Shown here piece by piece: positions 32,344 through 41,820 of a DNA stretch of 64,000 bases (position 1 is its first letter; the number at the start of each line of letters is the position of its first letter). The position numbers were made by a program, and so were the translations under genes. Below the pieces are notes generated by a model. It was given only the letters and a program-made list of their open reading frames with translations, was not told where the DNA came from and ran no database searches. This DNA comes from Pseudomonas sp. Irchel s3b2 (GTDB taxonomy: Bacteria > Pseudomonadota > Gammaproteobacteria > Pseudomonadales > Pseudomonadaceae), in the NCBI RefSeq assembly GCF_900187445.1, contig NZ_FYEB01000023.1, forward strand, positions 1 to 64,000, written 5' to 3'.

Positions 32344-33231
32344 CTAAGCCAGGTAGCGCCGAAACCAGGCCAGTGTTCTGTCCCAGGCAAGCCTGGCGGC
32401 GGCATCATCGTATCGAGGCGTGGAGTCGTTATGGAAACCGTGGTTAACGCCTGGGTAGATATAGGCTTCATACGTCTTGCCGGCCGCTTTCAACGCCTGT
32501 TCGTAGGCGGGCCACCCTTCATTGATGCGTGTATCCAGTTCACCGTAATGAAGCAGTAGGGGCGCCTTGATTCTGGGGACATCTTCTGCCTTTGGCTGAC
32601 GGCCATAAAAGGGCACGGCGGCCCCCAGCTCCGGATAGGCCACAGCCGCGGCATTGGCGACTCCACCGCCATAACAGAAGCCGGTGATGCCGACTTTTCC
32701 GCTGGTGGCGTCATGTTTCATCAGCCACTCGATGGCGGCGAAAAAGTCATTCATGAGTTTTTCCGGATCGACTTTCTGCTGCAATTCCCGGCCTTTGTCA
32801 TCGTTGCCAGGATAGCCGCCCACCGACGTCAGGCCGTCAGGGGCGAGTACGATGAACCCCGCTTTGGCGAGACGCCGGGCGACATCCTCGATGTAAGGAT
32901 TGAGCCCACGGTTTTCATGCACGACCACCACCGCCGGCACCTTGCCGGTGGCTTTGGCAGGGCGCACCCAATAGCCACGAACCTGCCCGTGACCCTTGGG
33001 CGAGGGGTAAGTGATGTACTCGGCAATGATGTCCGGGTCGGTAAATTGCACCTGTTCGGCCAGCGCATAATTCGGGCTCAGGGCGGCGAGGAGGGCCGAG
33101 GCCGTCAAGCCGCCCAAGGTGAACAGCGCCGCACGATCAAGAAACTCTCGCCGGTTGATTTTGCCGTGGGCGTAGTAGTCGTAGAGTTCGAGCAGTTCAG
33201 GGGCAAAATCTTTCGCCGTGAGACGGTCCAT
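32344..33231 (-). CDS. Tat-exported dienelactone hydrolase family protein
   Basis: I chose the ATG at 33231 (AAGGGAAG upstream). The 295-residue protein has a Tat signal: INRREFLDRAALFTLGGLTA with Arg27-Arg28, then a hydrophobic stretch ending near ALA at about 58. The alpha/beta-hydrolase body has the dienelactone hydrolase Cys nucleophile in GITGFCYGGGVANA, an Asp in YGELDTRINEGW, and His in GVNHGFHNDSTPRYD. The unusual feature is an N-terminal 25 residues before the Tat motif. Export by Tat suggests a cofactor or folding need. It lies next to the GDL operon but is read separately from it. Confidence 0.88.
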   Translation of the reverse strand: MDRLTAKDFAPELLELYDYYAHGKINRREFLDRAALFTLGGLTASALLAALSPNYALAEQVQFTDPDIIAEYITYPSPKGHGQVRGYWVRPAKATGKVPAVVVVHENRGLNPYIEDVARRLAKAGFIVLAPDGLTSVGGYPGNDDKGRELQQKVDPEKLMNDFFAAIEWLMKHDATSGKVGITGFCYGGGVANAAAVAYPELGAAVPFYGRQPKAEDVPRIKAPLLLHYGELDTRINEGWPAYEQALKAAGKTYEAYIYPGVNHGFHNDSTPRYDDAAARLAWDRTLAWFRRYLA

Positions 33232-33273
33232 CTGCGTGCTTCCCTTTGGTTGATCGCGATTCGGCGGCTTTTG

Positions 33274-33339
33274 GTAGGAGCCAGGCATGCCGGCGAAGGC
33301 GCTCTTAAGGGCGCCTTCGCCGGCAAGCCTGGCTCCTAC
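33274..33339. repeat. REPIN
   Basis: GTAGGAGCCAGGCATGCCGG onward (33274-33302) pairs with 33311-33339 with a single mismatch, around an eight-base loop. It lies between the hydrolase and permease genes. Confidence 0.8.
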
Positions 33340-33353
33340 ATTTACAATGGCAA

Positions 33354-34919
33354 TCAGCTCTCAGCCTGTTTATTCAACGCCTCTTCAGCCGCTGCGATTT
33401 CTGCCTGACGCTTGATGATCATCTCGCCCACGGGCGGGCCCTGGAAGCGTCGGGTTTCAAAGCCGAACCAGACGATCGCCGTCAGAATCAGAAAACCGAG
33501 CGTGATGTACAGCGCCCAATCGTTCGGTGGCTGAATGCCGATCACAAAGATCAGCACCATCGAGAGGATCGAGAGGATGGCGAACAACGAGTACAACCCG
33601 CGCCCCATGTTCCATGGCCCCATGTGTGGCCACTTCGAGGTCCCGTAGGTAAACAGGCCCAGCACGATGGGAATGATGAAAGAGAAGAACAGGAAGATCA
33701 CCGTGCAGGAGACCACAATCGTGTAAACCGGCGTTTCACCGATCGATACCAGGGACGATCCCCACACGAACAACACCGCAAGAATGGCACCGGTCCAGAT
33801 CGCTGGCACGGGGCTGCGATGGGTCGGAGAGACTGAGGCCAATGCTTTGGAGAAGGGCAGGCCGCCGTCACGGGAGAACGCGAAAATCATGCGCGAAACC
33901 GAGGTCACGGTCGCCAGCCCGCAGAGCACCTGCGAGATGAAAATCGCCAGGTAAAGCGCCATCTTGATCGCCGGGTTTACCTGAGTGTCCATCGCCCAGA
34001 AGAACACATTCCAACCCTGCTTCGCCGCTTCGTCCATGCTCGGCAGCATCAGTACAAACGAGCAGAGCATGACCCAGCCGAACAGCAACGACCAGGCCAC
34101 CGAGCTGACCATCCCGACCGGTACCGACACGGATGCCTGATGGGTTTCTTCGGACGTATGCGCCGAGGCGTCATAGCCGGTGATGGTGTAGATCGGCAAG
34201 AGCAGGCCGAGCATGAAAATCCAGCCGTTCGACACCTGTGGCCAGACGTTGCCGCCGGCCTCGCCGGAATAGTTGCCGAAGGTCACCAACCGGGCGAACT
34301 CATAGCTGGGTGCGGCGATCAGGCAGACGATGGTCAGCGCGAGCGCCGTGGCGAAGATCAGGTAGCCCGAGAAGTCGGTGAGCTTTGCCGTCAGGCCGAT
34401 GCCGAAGTGGTTACACAAGGCCTGGAGGCCAGTCAGGATCGCCAGGAAAGTGATCCGTGTGGTGATGGTGTCTTCCATTCCCAGGGCCGGTCCGAAGGCA
34501 CCGAAAAAGAAGTAATAGGTACCGACGTTGATCGCGCCAAGGACCGTGATTAGTCCCAGCAGGTTGAACCAGGCCGTCAGCCAGCCGGTGAAGCGGTTAC
34601 CGAGAATCGAGCCCCAGTGATAGAGGCCGCCAGCGGTTGGGTAGGCCGAGGAAATCTGGGCCATGGCCATGGCGAAAACCCCGGAGATCAGGCAGCCGAG
34701 TGGCCAGCCGATGCCGATTGCCGCACCGCCCGCACCCGAGGTGCCTTGTGCCAGCGAGTTGATGCCACCCGAGAGGATGCAGATGATCGAAAAGGAAATG
34801 GCGAAGTTAGAGAAAACGCCCATGCGTCGAGAGAGTTGCTGGGCATAGCCCATGCTGTGCAACACCTTGAGGTCGTCGTCTTGTGGCGCGGTGGCGCCGG
34901 GTTGGCTTACTGGACTCAT
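33354..34919 (-). CDS. APC-superfamily amino acid/amine permease
   Basis: The 521-residue protein has about 12 membrane segments. The N-terminal part (GYAQQLSRRMGVFSNFAISF) and the TM1 unwound region are as in the amino acid/choline transporter family (ACT), which includes GabP/BAT1-like and choline/ethanolamine permeases; TITGYDASAHTSEETHQASV is a typical TM6-adjacent segment. It is the last gene of a four-gene run with a glutamine-synthetase-like enzyme, an aldehyde dehydrogenase and an Fe-dependent alcohol dehydrogenase, so it probably imports an amine or amino alcohol consumed by that pathway. Confidence 0.9.
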   Translation of the reverse strand: MSPVSQPGATAPQDDDLKVLHSMGYAQQLSRRMGVFSNFAISFSIICILSGGINSLAQGTSGAGGAAIGIGWPLGCLISGVFAMAMAQISSAYPTAGGLYHWGSILGNRFTGWLTAWFNLLGLITVLGAINVGTYYFFFGAFGPALGMEDTITTRITFLAILTGLQALCNHFGIGLTAKLTDFSGYLIFATALALTIVCLIAAPSYEFARLVTFGNYSGEAGGNVWPQVSNGWIFMLGLLLPIYTITGYDASAHTSEETHQASVSVPVGMVSSVAWSLLFGWVMLCSFVLMLPSMDEAAKQGWNVFFWAMDTQVNPAIKMALYLAIFISQVLCGLATVTSVSRMIFAFSRDGGLPFSKALASVSPTHRSPVPAIWTGAILAVLFVWGSSLVSIGETPVYTIVVSCTVIFLFFSFIIPIVLGLFTYGTSKWPHMGPWNMGRGLYSLFAILSILSMVLIFVIGIQPPNDWALYITLGFLILTAIVWFGFETRRFQGPPVGEMIIKRQAEIAAAEEALNKQAES

Positions 34920-35076
34920 AGCGTGTGCTCTTGTTCAGGTTTTGATCCACATCCATCCGCGTGGTGCGTTTCCGAATGGGTTCGTCTTCAACCCCCTGTC
35001 GTACTGCTCCTGCCTCTAACGGTTGAAACCCATCCAGGTTGCGTGCTCACACGTTGGCCATGGACAGACGATTGCT

Positions 35077-36237
35077 CTAGAGACGGCCGTGAAACGCCGC
35101 GTCGAAAATTTCTGCCGCGCCAGTTCGTGTCAACGGCAACGGGTTACCGCTGGCGCAGGGGTCGACAATCGCCATGTCCGCGATCAAATCGGCTTGCTTG
35201 TCATCCACCCCCAGCTCAAACAGCGTATGCGGCACGCCGATGTCTTTGCGCAGCTTGAGAACGAAGGCCAGAAAGCTGTCGAACCCCGGGGAGGGCAGAC
35301 GCAGATAGGCTGCCAGACGGGTGATGCGTTCTTCAATGGCCGGGCGATTGAACTTGAGCACATAGGGCATGAAGGTGGCATTGGTCATGCCGTGATGGGT
35401 GTCGTACAGGGATCCCACCGGATGCGAAAGCGCGTGAATTGCGCCCAGACCTTTCTGGAAAGCGGTAGCGCCCATCGCGGCCGCAGCGAGCATTTGCGCG
35501 CGCGCGTCGAGGTCGGAGGGGGTGTGTACGGCGCGTACCAGCGCATTGGCCACCAGGCGCATGCCTTCCACCGCAATGCCTTCGGCCATCGGATGAAAAC
35601 CGGGAGCGCAGTACGATTCCAGGCAATGGGCAAATGCATCCATGCCGGTGCCAGCGGTGACTTTTGCCGGCATGCCGACGGTGAGGGCCGGGTCGCTGAT
35701 GACCACTCGCGGCATCATCTTCGGGTGAAAAATGATGCGTTTGGTGTGTGTACGTTCGTCGATGATCACCGCTGCACGGCCGACTTCGGAACCCGTACCC
35801 GCGGTAGTTGGCACCGCAATGATCGGGGCGATGTTGCCTTCGTCGGCGCGTGTCCAGTAGTCGCCGATGTCTTCGAAATCCCAAACTGGTCGGGTCTGGC
35901 CGCTCATGAACGCGATGAGCTTGCCCATATCCAGGCCACTGCCACCGCCAAAGGCGACCACGCCATCGTGTTTGCCGGCGCGCCAGGCGTCGAGTCCTCC
36001 TGCCAGATTGGCTTCAATCGGATTCGGCTTGAGGTCGCAAAACAGCGCGACACCGAGGCCAGCAGCGCGCAAGGATTCCAGTGCCGCCGTGGTGATCGGC
36101 GTACGCGCCAGGCCGCTGTCGGTGACCAGCAACGGTCGCTGGATACCTTGACTGCGGCAGACCTCGGCCAATTCGGCGATGCGGCCGACGCCAAAGCGGA
36201 TGCTCGTGGGGTAGTTCCAGTTCGCGGTCAGGCTCAT
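35077..36237 (-). CDS. Iron-dependent (group III) alcohol dehydrogenase
   Basis: The 386-residue protein has the Fe-ADH nucleotide-binding segment VAFGGGSGLDMGKLIAF and VPTTAGTGSEVGRAAVI. The metal-binding region is GTGMDAFAHCLESYCAPGFH followed by GLGAIHALSHPVGSLYDTHH. It is NAD-dependent and oxidises an alcohol to an aldehyde. The start lies three bases downstream of the aldehyde dehydrogenase stop, so the two are strongly linked: alcohol to aldehyde to acid. A 158-base gap separates it from the permease gene. Confidence 0.93.
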   Translation of the reverse strand: MSLTANWNYPTSIRFGVGRIAELAEVCRSQGIQRPLLVTDSGLARTPITTAALESLRAAGLGVALFCDLKPNPIEANLAGGLDAWRAGKHDGVVAFGGGSGLDMGKLIAFMSGQTRPVWDFEDIGDYWTRADEGNIAPIIAVPTTAGTGSEVGRAAVIIDERTHTKRIIFHPKMMPRVVISDPALTVGMPAKVTAGTGMDAFAHCLESYCAPGFHPMAEGIAVEGMRLVANALVRAVHTPSDLDARAQMLAAAAMGATAFQKGLGAIHALSHPVGSLYDTHHGMTNATFMPYVLKFNRPAIEERITRLAAYLRLPSPGFDSFLAFVLKLRKDIGVPHTLFELGVDDKQADLIADMAIVDPCASGNPLPLTRTGAAEIFDAAFHGRL

Positions 36238-36240
36238 GGC

Positions 36241-37632
36241 TCAGATCTCGTGGCGCAGATGGAAGGATTTCGCTCGGGTCAGGTGTTCATAGCCAAGGCG
36301 CGACAGCGTTACGCCGCGCCCGCTGTTTTTCACCCCGGTCCAGGCCAGGGCCGGGTCCAGATAATCGCAGCGGTTCATGAACACGGTGCCGGTGGCGATT
36401 TCGTCGCCGATGCGTTCGGCGGCGGCCAGGTCCTGTGTCCAGATGGAAGCGCTGAGCCCGAACTCACTGTCGTTCATCAACGCGATGGCTTCGTCGTCGT
36501 TGGCCACCGGCATGATGCCGACCACCGGGCCAAAGCTTTCTTCGCGCATCACCGACATTTGGTGGGTGACGTCCACCAGTACCTGCGGCGCGAGGTAGGC
36601 GCTGCCCGGTGCATCGGTGGGAAAGTCCTTTGGATCGATTAGTGCCCTGGCCCCTTGTGCCAGTGCATCGGCGATCTGTCGGCGAACGAATTCAGCGGCG
36701 CTCGGTGTGATCAAGGGGCCGAGGGTGGTGGCTTCGTCCAGCGGATTGCCGAGTACGTATTGGCGGGTCAAGGCGACGAAGCGCTCGACAAAGGCCGGGT
36801 AAATTTTTTCATCGACATAGATACGTTCGACGGCGCAACAGCTTTGTCCGGAGTTGAAGAAGCTGCCGTCCACCAGGTTTTCCACCGCATGCTCAAGGTT
36901 GGCGTCTGCCCGGACGTAGGCGGGGTCTTTGCCGCCGAGCTCCAGGCCCACGCCGAGGAAGCATCCGGTGGCGGCGCTTTCCATGGCCTTGCCGGCATCG
37001 ACTGAACCGGTGAAGTTCACCTGCTGCACGCGTCCCGAGGCGATGATCGCGGTGGTCTGCTGATGATCGAGCAGCAGGTTGTGAAACAGGCCTTCGGGCA
37101 GATTGGCGCGGCGAAACGCCTCGGCGAACCGTTCGCCCACCAGCAGCGTTTGCGTGGCGTGTTTGAGGATGACGCTGTTGCCGGCCATCAGCGCCGGAAT
37201 GATCGTATTCACCGCCGTCAGATAGGGGTAATTCCACGGTGCGACAACCAGCACCGTACCCAGCGGTTCACGTTTGATACCGCGCCGAAAACCGGCGACA
37301 GGTGCAGGTTCAATCGCTGCCAATGCCTCAGGCGCAATGGCGATCATGTGCCGCGCACGTTCTTCGAAGCCACGCAGCTCGCCGGCACCAAAGCGTACCG
37401 GGCGGCCCATCTGCCAGGCCAGCTCCGGCACGATCTCGACCTTCATCGCCAGCATCGCGTCCACGGCGGTGCTGCAAAACGCGGCACGTTCGCTCAGTGG
37501 TCGGCGCTTCCATTGCGCCTGGGCGGCTGCGGCCGCCGCCAGAGCCTGCTCGATCTGCGCTGCATCGGCACGGCGGCGTTCGGCGTAGACCCGGCCATCG
37601 ACCGGGGAGATAAGTTGAACGATTTCAGTCAT
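36241..37632 (-). CDS. NAD(P)-dependent aldehyde dehydrogenase
   Basis: The 463-residue protein has the aldehyde dehydrogenase Glu in GVGLELGGKDPAYV and the catalytic Cys in NSGQSCCAVERIYV. Other standard segments are VLVVAPWNYPYLTAVNTIIP and SFGPVVGIMPVANDDEA. The family resemblance is to succinate-semialdehyde or gamma-glutamyl-aminoaldehyde dehydrogenases. The gene begins nine bases after the stop of the glutamine-synthetase-like gene and ends three bases before the alcohol dehydrogenase start. It should complete oxidation of the intermediate made by the dehydrogenase downstream. Confidence 0.93.
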   Translation of the reverse strand: MTEIVQLISPVDGRVYAERRRADAAQIEQALAAAAAAQAQWKRRPLSERAAFCSTAVDAMLAMKVEIVPELAWQMGRPVRFGAGELRGFEERARHMIAIAPEALAAIEPAPVAGFRRGIKREPLGTVLVVAPWNYPYLTAVNTIIPALMAGNSVILKHATQTLLVGERFAEAFRRANLPEGLFHNLLLDHQQTTAIIASGRVQQVNFTGSVDAGKAMESAATGCFLGVGLELGGKDPAYVRADANLEHAVENLVDGSFFNSGQSCCAVERIYVDEKIYPAFVERFVALTRQYVLGNPLDEATTLGPLITPSAAEFVRRQIADALAQGARALIDPKDFPTDAPGSAYLAPQVLVDVTHQMSVMREESFGPVVGIMPVANDDEAIALMNDSEFGLSASIWTQDLAAAERIGDEIATGTVFMNRCDYLDPALAWTGVKNSGRGVTLSRLGYEHLTRAKSFHLRHEI

Positions 37633-37641
37633 GGTGTGTGC

Positions 37642-39015
37642 TCAATAGCGCTCGAAGCCGCGCTGCAGTTCCCAGTCGGTGATCCGCCGGTCGTACTCTT
37701 TCTGTTCCCACTCGGCGGTGTGCACGTAGTGGTCGATCACTTCATCGCCGAACGCTTCGCGCAACATGCTCGACGCCTTGAGCGCGGCGCAGGCTTCGCG
37801 CAGGGTTTTCGACACTTCAGGCAAGTGCTCGTCGACGTAGGCATCGCCCTCGAAGGGCGGCGCCAGGCTGAGTTTTTCGTCGATACCGGCAAGGCCCGCG
37901 GCGATCAAGGCAGCAAAAGCCAGATAGGGGTTGAGGTCGGCACCGCCGATGCGGCATTCGATGCGAATAGCCTTGCTGCCTTCCGCGCACAAGCGAAAGC
38001 CTGCGGTACGATTGTCCCGGCTCCACACCGCCCGCGTCGGGGCGAAGGTGCCGGCCTGAAAGCGCTTGTACGAATTGATATAGGGCGCGAGAAAACAGGT
38101 GATGTCGTTGGCGTATTTGAGCTGCCCGGCCACCCACGAACGCATCAGCTTCGACATGCCGAACTCGGCCTTGGGATCGAAGAAAAGTGATTTTTTGCCA
38201 TTCTTGTCCCACAGCGAATTGTGCACATGGCTGCTGGAACCGGCGGCGTCATAGCGCCACTTGGCCATGAACGTGATCGCCTTGCCCTGCAGTTGCGCGA
38301 TCTCCTTGCAGGCGTGCTTGATGATCACATGGTGATCGGCCATGGTCAGGGCGTCGGCATAACGGATGTTGATCTCTTCCTGCCCCGGCCCCCATTCACC
38401 CTTGGAGTTTTCCACCGGGATGCCGGAGGCTTGCAGATGTTTGCGAATCGCCCGCAGGACCGGCTCCTCGCGGGTGGTCTGCAGGATGTTGTAATCCTCG
38501 ATGTAATGGCCGGCGGTCTTCGGCTTGTGATAGTTGCGCTCGTGGATCGCCTGGTAACTCTCGTCGAACAAATAGAACTCCAGCTCCGAGGCGAACATGC
38601 CGGTATAGCCGCGCTCGCGCAGGCGCTCGACCTGCTTTTTCAGGATCGCCCGGGGGCTGTGCGGCAGGTCGCGCCGGTGGTGATGATCGAGTACGTCGCA
38701 GAGCACCAGTGCCGTGCACTCAAGCCAGGGCACGCGACGCAACGTGGCCATGTCGGGTTTCAGGACAAAATCGCCATAGCCTTTGCTCCAGCTGGCTGCG
38801 GCGTAACCCGGCACCGGTTCCATGTCGATATCGTCGGCCAGCAGGTAATTGCAGCAGTGGGTTTCTTCATGACCGCTGTCGATGAAAAACTCGACCTGGA
38901 ATCGCTTGCCGACCAGTCGTCCTTGCATGTCGACCATGCAGACCAACACGGTATCGATCTCGCCTGCGGCAGCGGCGCGCTTGAGTGCATCAAAGCTGAG
39001 GAGGGGCTCGGTCAT
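37642..39015 (-). CDS. Glutamine-synthetase-like gamma-glutamylamine synthetase
   Basis: I chose the ATG at 39015 (AGGA eight bases upstream) since 457 residues matches the PuuA/IpuC-type family. Signature segments are FASELEFYLFDESYQAI, WGPGQEEINIRYADALT, MAKWRYDAAGSSSHVHNSLW and RIECRIGGADLNPYLAFAAL. It lacks the adenylylated Tyr loop of true GlnA. It should ligate glutamate to an amine, using ATP, to protect the amino group during oxidation. The following genes (aldehyde dehydrogenase, Fe-alcohol dehydrogenase, permease) suggest an amino alcohol as substrate rather than putrescine, because no PuuB oxidase or PuuD hydrolase is nearby. Confidence 0.88.
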   Translation of the reverse strand: MTEPLLSFDALKRAAAAGEIDTVLVCMVDMQGRLVGKRFQVEFFIDSGHEETHCCNYLLADDIDMEPVPGYAAASWSKGYGDFVLKPDMATLRRVPWLECTALVLCDVLDHHHRRDLPHSPRAILKKQVERLRERGYTGMFASELEFYLFDESYQAIHERNYHKPKTAGHYIEDYNILQTTREEPVLRAIRKHLQASGIPVENSKGEWGPGQEEINIRYADALTMADHHVIIKHACKEIAQLQGKAITFMAKWRYDAAGSSSHVHNSLWDKNGKKSLFFDPKAEFGMSKLMRSWVAGQLKYANDITCFLAPYINSYKRFQAGTFAPTRAVWSRDNRTAGFRLCAEGSKAIRIECRIGGADLNPYLAFAALIAAGLAGIDEKLSLAPPFEGDAYVDEHLPEVSKTLREACAALKASSMLREAFGDEVIDHYVHTAEWEQKEYDRRITDWELQRGFERY

Positions 39016-39218
39016 CACGTCAATCCTGCGTGAAAGGTTTGGGCCTGTCTGAAATAGCTGTTGCAGACGCTCTCCAGAAAAAACCAAAACCTGCAGAATC
39101 GAGCATCGTGAGCAATGAGCTGCTGAAAGCTTAGCCTACTGTTGCTATGCGCAAGTTTCGGCCTGATGTGAATGGCCCGGGCTGTGACCCCGGGCCATGG
39201 TTAACAGCAGTCCCTCGG

Positions 39219-40976
39219 TTAATTCCCGCCCACCACCATATGGCTGAACGGGGCCACATACGCCTGCAACGTCACCAACCCGCCGACCAGAATCGCCAGC
39301 ACCACGGAGTGGAAAAACACGTAGCGCAGGATTTCCCCTTCATGGCCGTACCAGCGAGTGGCGGTGGACGCGACCACGATCGACTGGGCGTCGACCATCT
39401 TGCCCATGACCCCACCGGAACTATTGGCCGCGGCCATCAATACCGGGCTCAGGCCCAATTGCTCGGCCGTTACCCGTTGCAAGCCGCCGAACAGCACGTT
39501 GGAGGCCGTGTCCGAGCCGGTCAGGGCAACGCCGAGCCAGCCGAGCAGCGTGCCGAACATCGGGTAGAAAATGCCCGTTGCGGCGAAGGCCAGACCCATC
39601 GTGGCGTCGAGGCCCGAGTAGCGGGTCAGGAAGCCCAGGGCGAGCATGGCCACAATGGTGATGAGCGAGTAGCGCACCACCCATATCGTTCGCAGGTAAT
39701 GGTGCAGCAGCTGCGGGATGGAATAACCCATCAGCAGCCCGCCGAGGATCGCCGCCAGCAAGATGCCGCTGCCGGTGCTGGTGAACCAGTTGAACTTGTA
39801 GACCGCGTCCTCGGTTTTAGCCACGGGCACTACGGGCGGGACCTTTTCGATCTGTTGGTGAATGGTGGTGAAGGTCAAGGTCGGGGCAAAGATCGGGTTC
39901 GCCTCGCGCATCGGCTTGCCTTGAGGATCGAGCTTGGCCGAGCTGGTTTGCGGATCTATCGCCGGGCGGGTATCGAACAGGTTTTTGAAGCTTTGGGTGC
40001 CCCAGGCGAAGACGAAGACGGTGAGGATGATCCACGGCAACCATGCCCGCATCACGGCAGGTTTTGCATCGCTGGCAAAGGTAGCTGTGGGTTTCTCGTC
40101 CGGGTCCGCCTCTACCCTGGAGTCGTCGGTCCGGCCTGACAACGCGGCGGAGGTATGCACAGTGGCCGGCTTCCAGACCTTGAGGAAACCGGTCAGGCAG
40201 GCCATGGAAATCAGCGCCGCGATCACGTCGACCAGCATCGGCCCGTGATAGTTGGACACGAGGAATTGCGGTATGGCGAAGCTGACCCCGGCGACCAGAA
40301 TCGCCGGCCAGATTTCCAGCATCTTGCGCCAGCCGGCGAAGGCCCAGATCAGCCAGAACGGCACGATCACCGAGAAAAACGGTAGCTGCCGGCCGACCAT
40401 CATCGACAGCTCCATTTCATCCAGCCCGGTCACTTTGGCCAGGGTGATGATGGGCGTGCCCAAGGCGCCGAACGCCACGGGCGCGGTATTGGCAATCAGC
40501 GCCAGGCCAGACGCGGCCAAGGGCGAGAAGCCCAGCCCGATCAGAATGGCCCCGGTCACCGCCACGGGGGTGCCGAAACCGGCGGCCCCTTCGAAGAAAG
40601 CACCGAAGCAGAAGGCAATCAGCAGCAGTTGCAGACGTCGATCGTCAGTGATGCGCGCCAGGGAATCCTGCAGCACTTTGAACGAGCCGTTCTCGGTCGT
40701 CAGCCGGTGCAGAAAGATGATGTTGAGCACGATCCAGCCGATCGGCAACAAACCGTTGGCTGCACCGTAAAGCGCGGCCGAGCCCGCCATGTTCGCCGGC
40801 ATGCCGAAGGCGAAGATCGCAATCAGCAAGGCCGAGCCCAAAGCTAGCAACGCCGCCAGATGCGCCTTGATGTGGAAAAACGCCAGGGAGACCAGCATCA
40901 CCACCACCGGCACCGCCGCCATGATGGTTGATAGCATCGGGTTATCGAAAGGGTCGTAGATTTGCTGCCAGACCAT
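39219..40976 (-). CDS. lldP: L-lactate permease (LctP family)
   Basis: The 585-residue membrane protein has the LctP family pattern: VPVVVMLVSLAFFHIKAHLA, FCFGAFFEGAAGFGTPVAVT, NTAPVAFGALGTPIITLAKV and ALTGSDTASNVLFGGLQRVT. About 14 membrane segments are expected, with a long polar loop at about residues 280-370. It imports lactate (or glycolate) with protons. No lactate dehydrogenase genes are adjacent in the window and no FadR/GntR-type regulator gene is seen next to it, so it could be a stand-alone paralogue. Confidence 0.93.
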   Translation of the reverse strand: MVWQQIYDPFDNPMLSTIMAAVPVVVMLVSLAFFHIKAHLAALLALGSALLIAIFAFGMPANMAGSAALYGAANGLLPIGWIVLNIIFLHRLTTENGSFKVLQDSLARITDDRRLQLLLIAFCFGAFFEGAAGFGTPVAVTGAILIGLGFSPLAASGLALIANTAPVAFGALGTPIITLAKVTGLDEMELSMMVGRQLPFFSVIVPFWLIWAFAGWRKMLEIWPAILVAGVSFAIPQFLVSNYHGPMLVDVIAALISMACLTGFLKVWKPATVHTSAALSGRTDDSRVEADPDEKPTATFASDAKPAVMRAWLPWIILTVFVFAWGTQSFKNLFDTRPAIDPQTSSAKLDPQGKPMREANPIFAPTLTFTTIHQQIEKVPPVVPVAKTEDAVYKFNWFTSTGSGILLAAILGGLLMGYSIPQLLHHYLRTIWVVRYSLITIVAMLALGFLTRYSGLDATMGLAFAATGIFYPMFGTLLGWLGVALTGSDTASNVLFGGLQRVTAEQLGLSPVLMAAANSSGGVMGKMVDAQSIVVASTATRWYGHEGEILRYVFFHSVVLAILVGGLVTLQAYVAPFSHMVVGGN

Positions 40977-41078
40977 GTTCCACCTCTGCTTTTTATTGTG
41001 GGTAGCGCAGACCCCCGTGGGGGAAGGTGGCTTGGAGTATAGGTGGCATTACCCTGCTGTCCTGGCGGGGCCAGCCGT

Positions 41079-41720
41079 TCAGGTTTCGAGGCCGTCCCCG
41101 AGGCGTGCACTCCTTTCGACCATCGCCACGATCGTTGCGAAAAGTTCGTCCTGTGCCTGCACTGGCGTGATCTCGCCAGTGCAGGCGGCATGGGACAGCG
41201 CCTCGGCTGCACCGAGCATCGCCCGAAGACTTGCTGGCGTGATTTCGCCTATCCCGGCAAAGGGGAGGAGGGCATCGCGGCACTTGTCCATGAAGATCGC
41301 TTCGTACTCGCGCTTGATCTTTTCCAGCTCGGGCGAGCTGGTCAACGCGGCGATCACGCCGGGTATCTCGCGGCCCTGAAGAAGGACGCAATCAACGTAA
41401 GATGAGGCGATGACCATTGCCTTGCTGGCCAGGGTCTGTTCACTGGTTTGCAGCGCGGCGTCCATGAGTGCGGTCTGACGTGCGTCGAACTCCTGATACA
41501 GCGCCGCCAGCAACCCGGGACGGGTGATGAAATGGTCATAAACCACCGGTTTGGTCACCCCTGCCTGTTCGGCGAGCCGGCCCAGGGTCAACGCTTCCGT
41601 ACCTTCCTCTCGAACCAGCTGCCAGGCGACATCCAGCAACTGGCGCTGGCGCTCTTCGCGCGACATCCGGCGACGCGGTTGCGGGCTGGAATCCTGCTCA
41701 GGTATTTCAGTGCTTGACAT
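41079..41720 (-). CDS. TetR-family transcriptional regulator
   Basis: The 213-residue protein has the TetR N-terminal helix-turn-helix (EGTEALTLGRLAEQAGVTKP, then VVYDHFITRPGLLAALYQEF) and a helical ligand-binding C-domain. It is divergent from the NAD(P)H oxidoreductase gene at 41821. The 100-base gap contains inverted and direct repeats that look like its operator, so it probably represses itself and the reductase gene until an inducer, perhaps a quinone or electrophile, binds. Confidence 0.9.
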   Translation of the reverse strand: MSSTEIPEQDSSPQPRRRMSREERQRQLLDVAWQLVREEGTEALTLGRLAEQAGVTKPVVYDHFITRPGLLAALYQEFDARQTALMDAALQTSEQTLASKAMVIASSYVDCVLLQGREIPGVIAALTSSPELEKIKREYEAIFMDKCRDALLPFAGIGEITPASLRAMLGAAEALSHAACTGEITPVQAQDELFATIVAMVERSARLGDGLET

Positions 41721-41722
41721 GC

Positions 41723-41771
41723 TTATATACCAAAAGTAGCTTACCGATCATAACTTACCAAGAGTATATAA
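41723..41771. promoter_or_regulatory. Putative TetR operator
   Basis: TTATATAC (41723-41730) and GTATATAA (41764-41771) are exact inverted repeats. On the minus strand the direct repeats TACTCTTGGTA and TACTTTTGGTA lie just inside them. The layout fits a double TetR-type site covering both divergent promoters. Confidence 0.45.
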
Positions 41772-41820
41772 GGCTCGCTTCTAGCCCTCAATCACTCATT
41801 CCGTAGCAGGAGGTTTCGAC

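Noticed and set aside
35023..36642. Open frame of 539 codons opposite the alcohol and aldehyde dehydrogenase genes
   Set aside because: It crosses two certain genes on the other strand and has no resemblance to known proteins; such frames are common in high-GC DNA.
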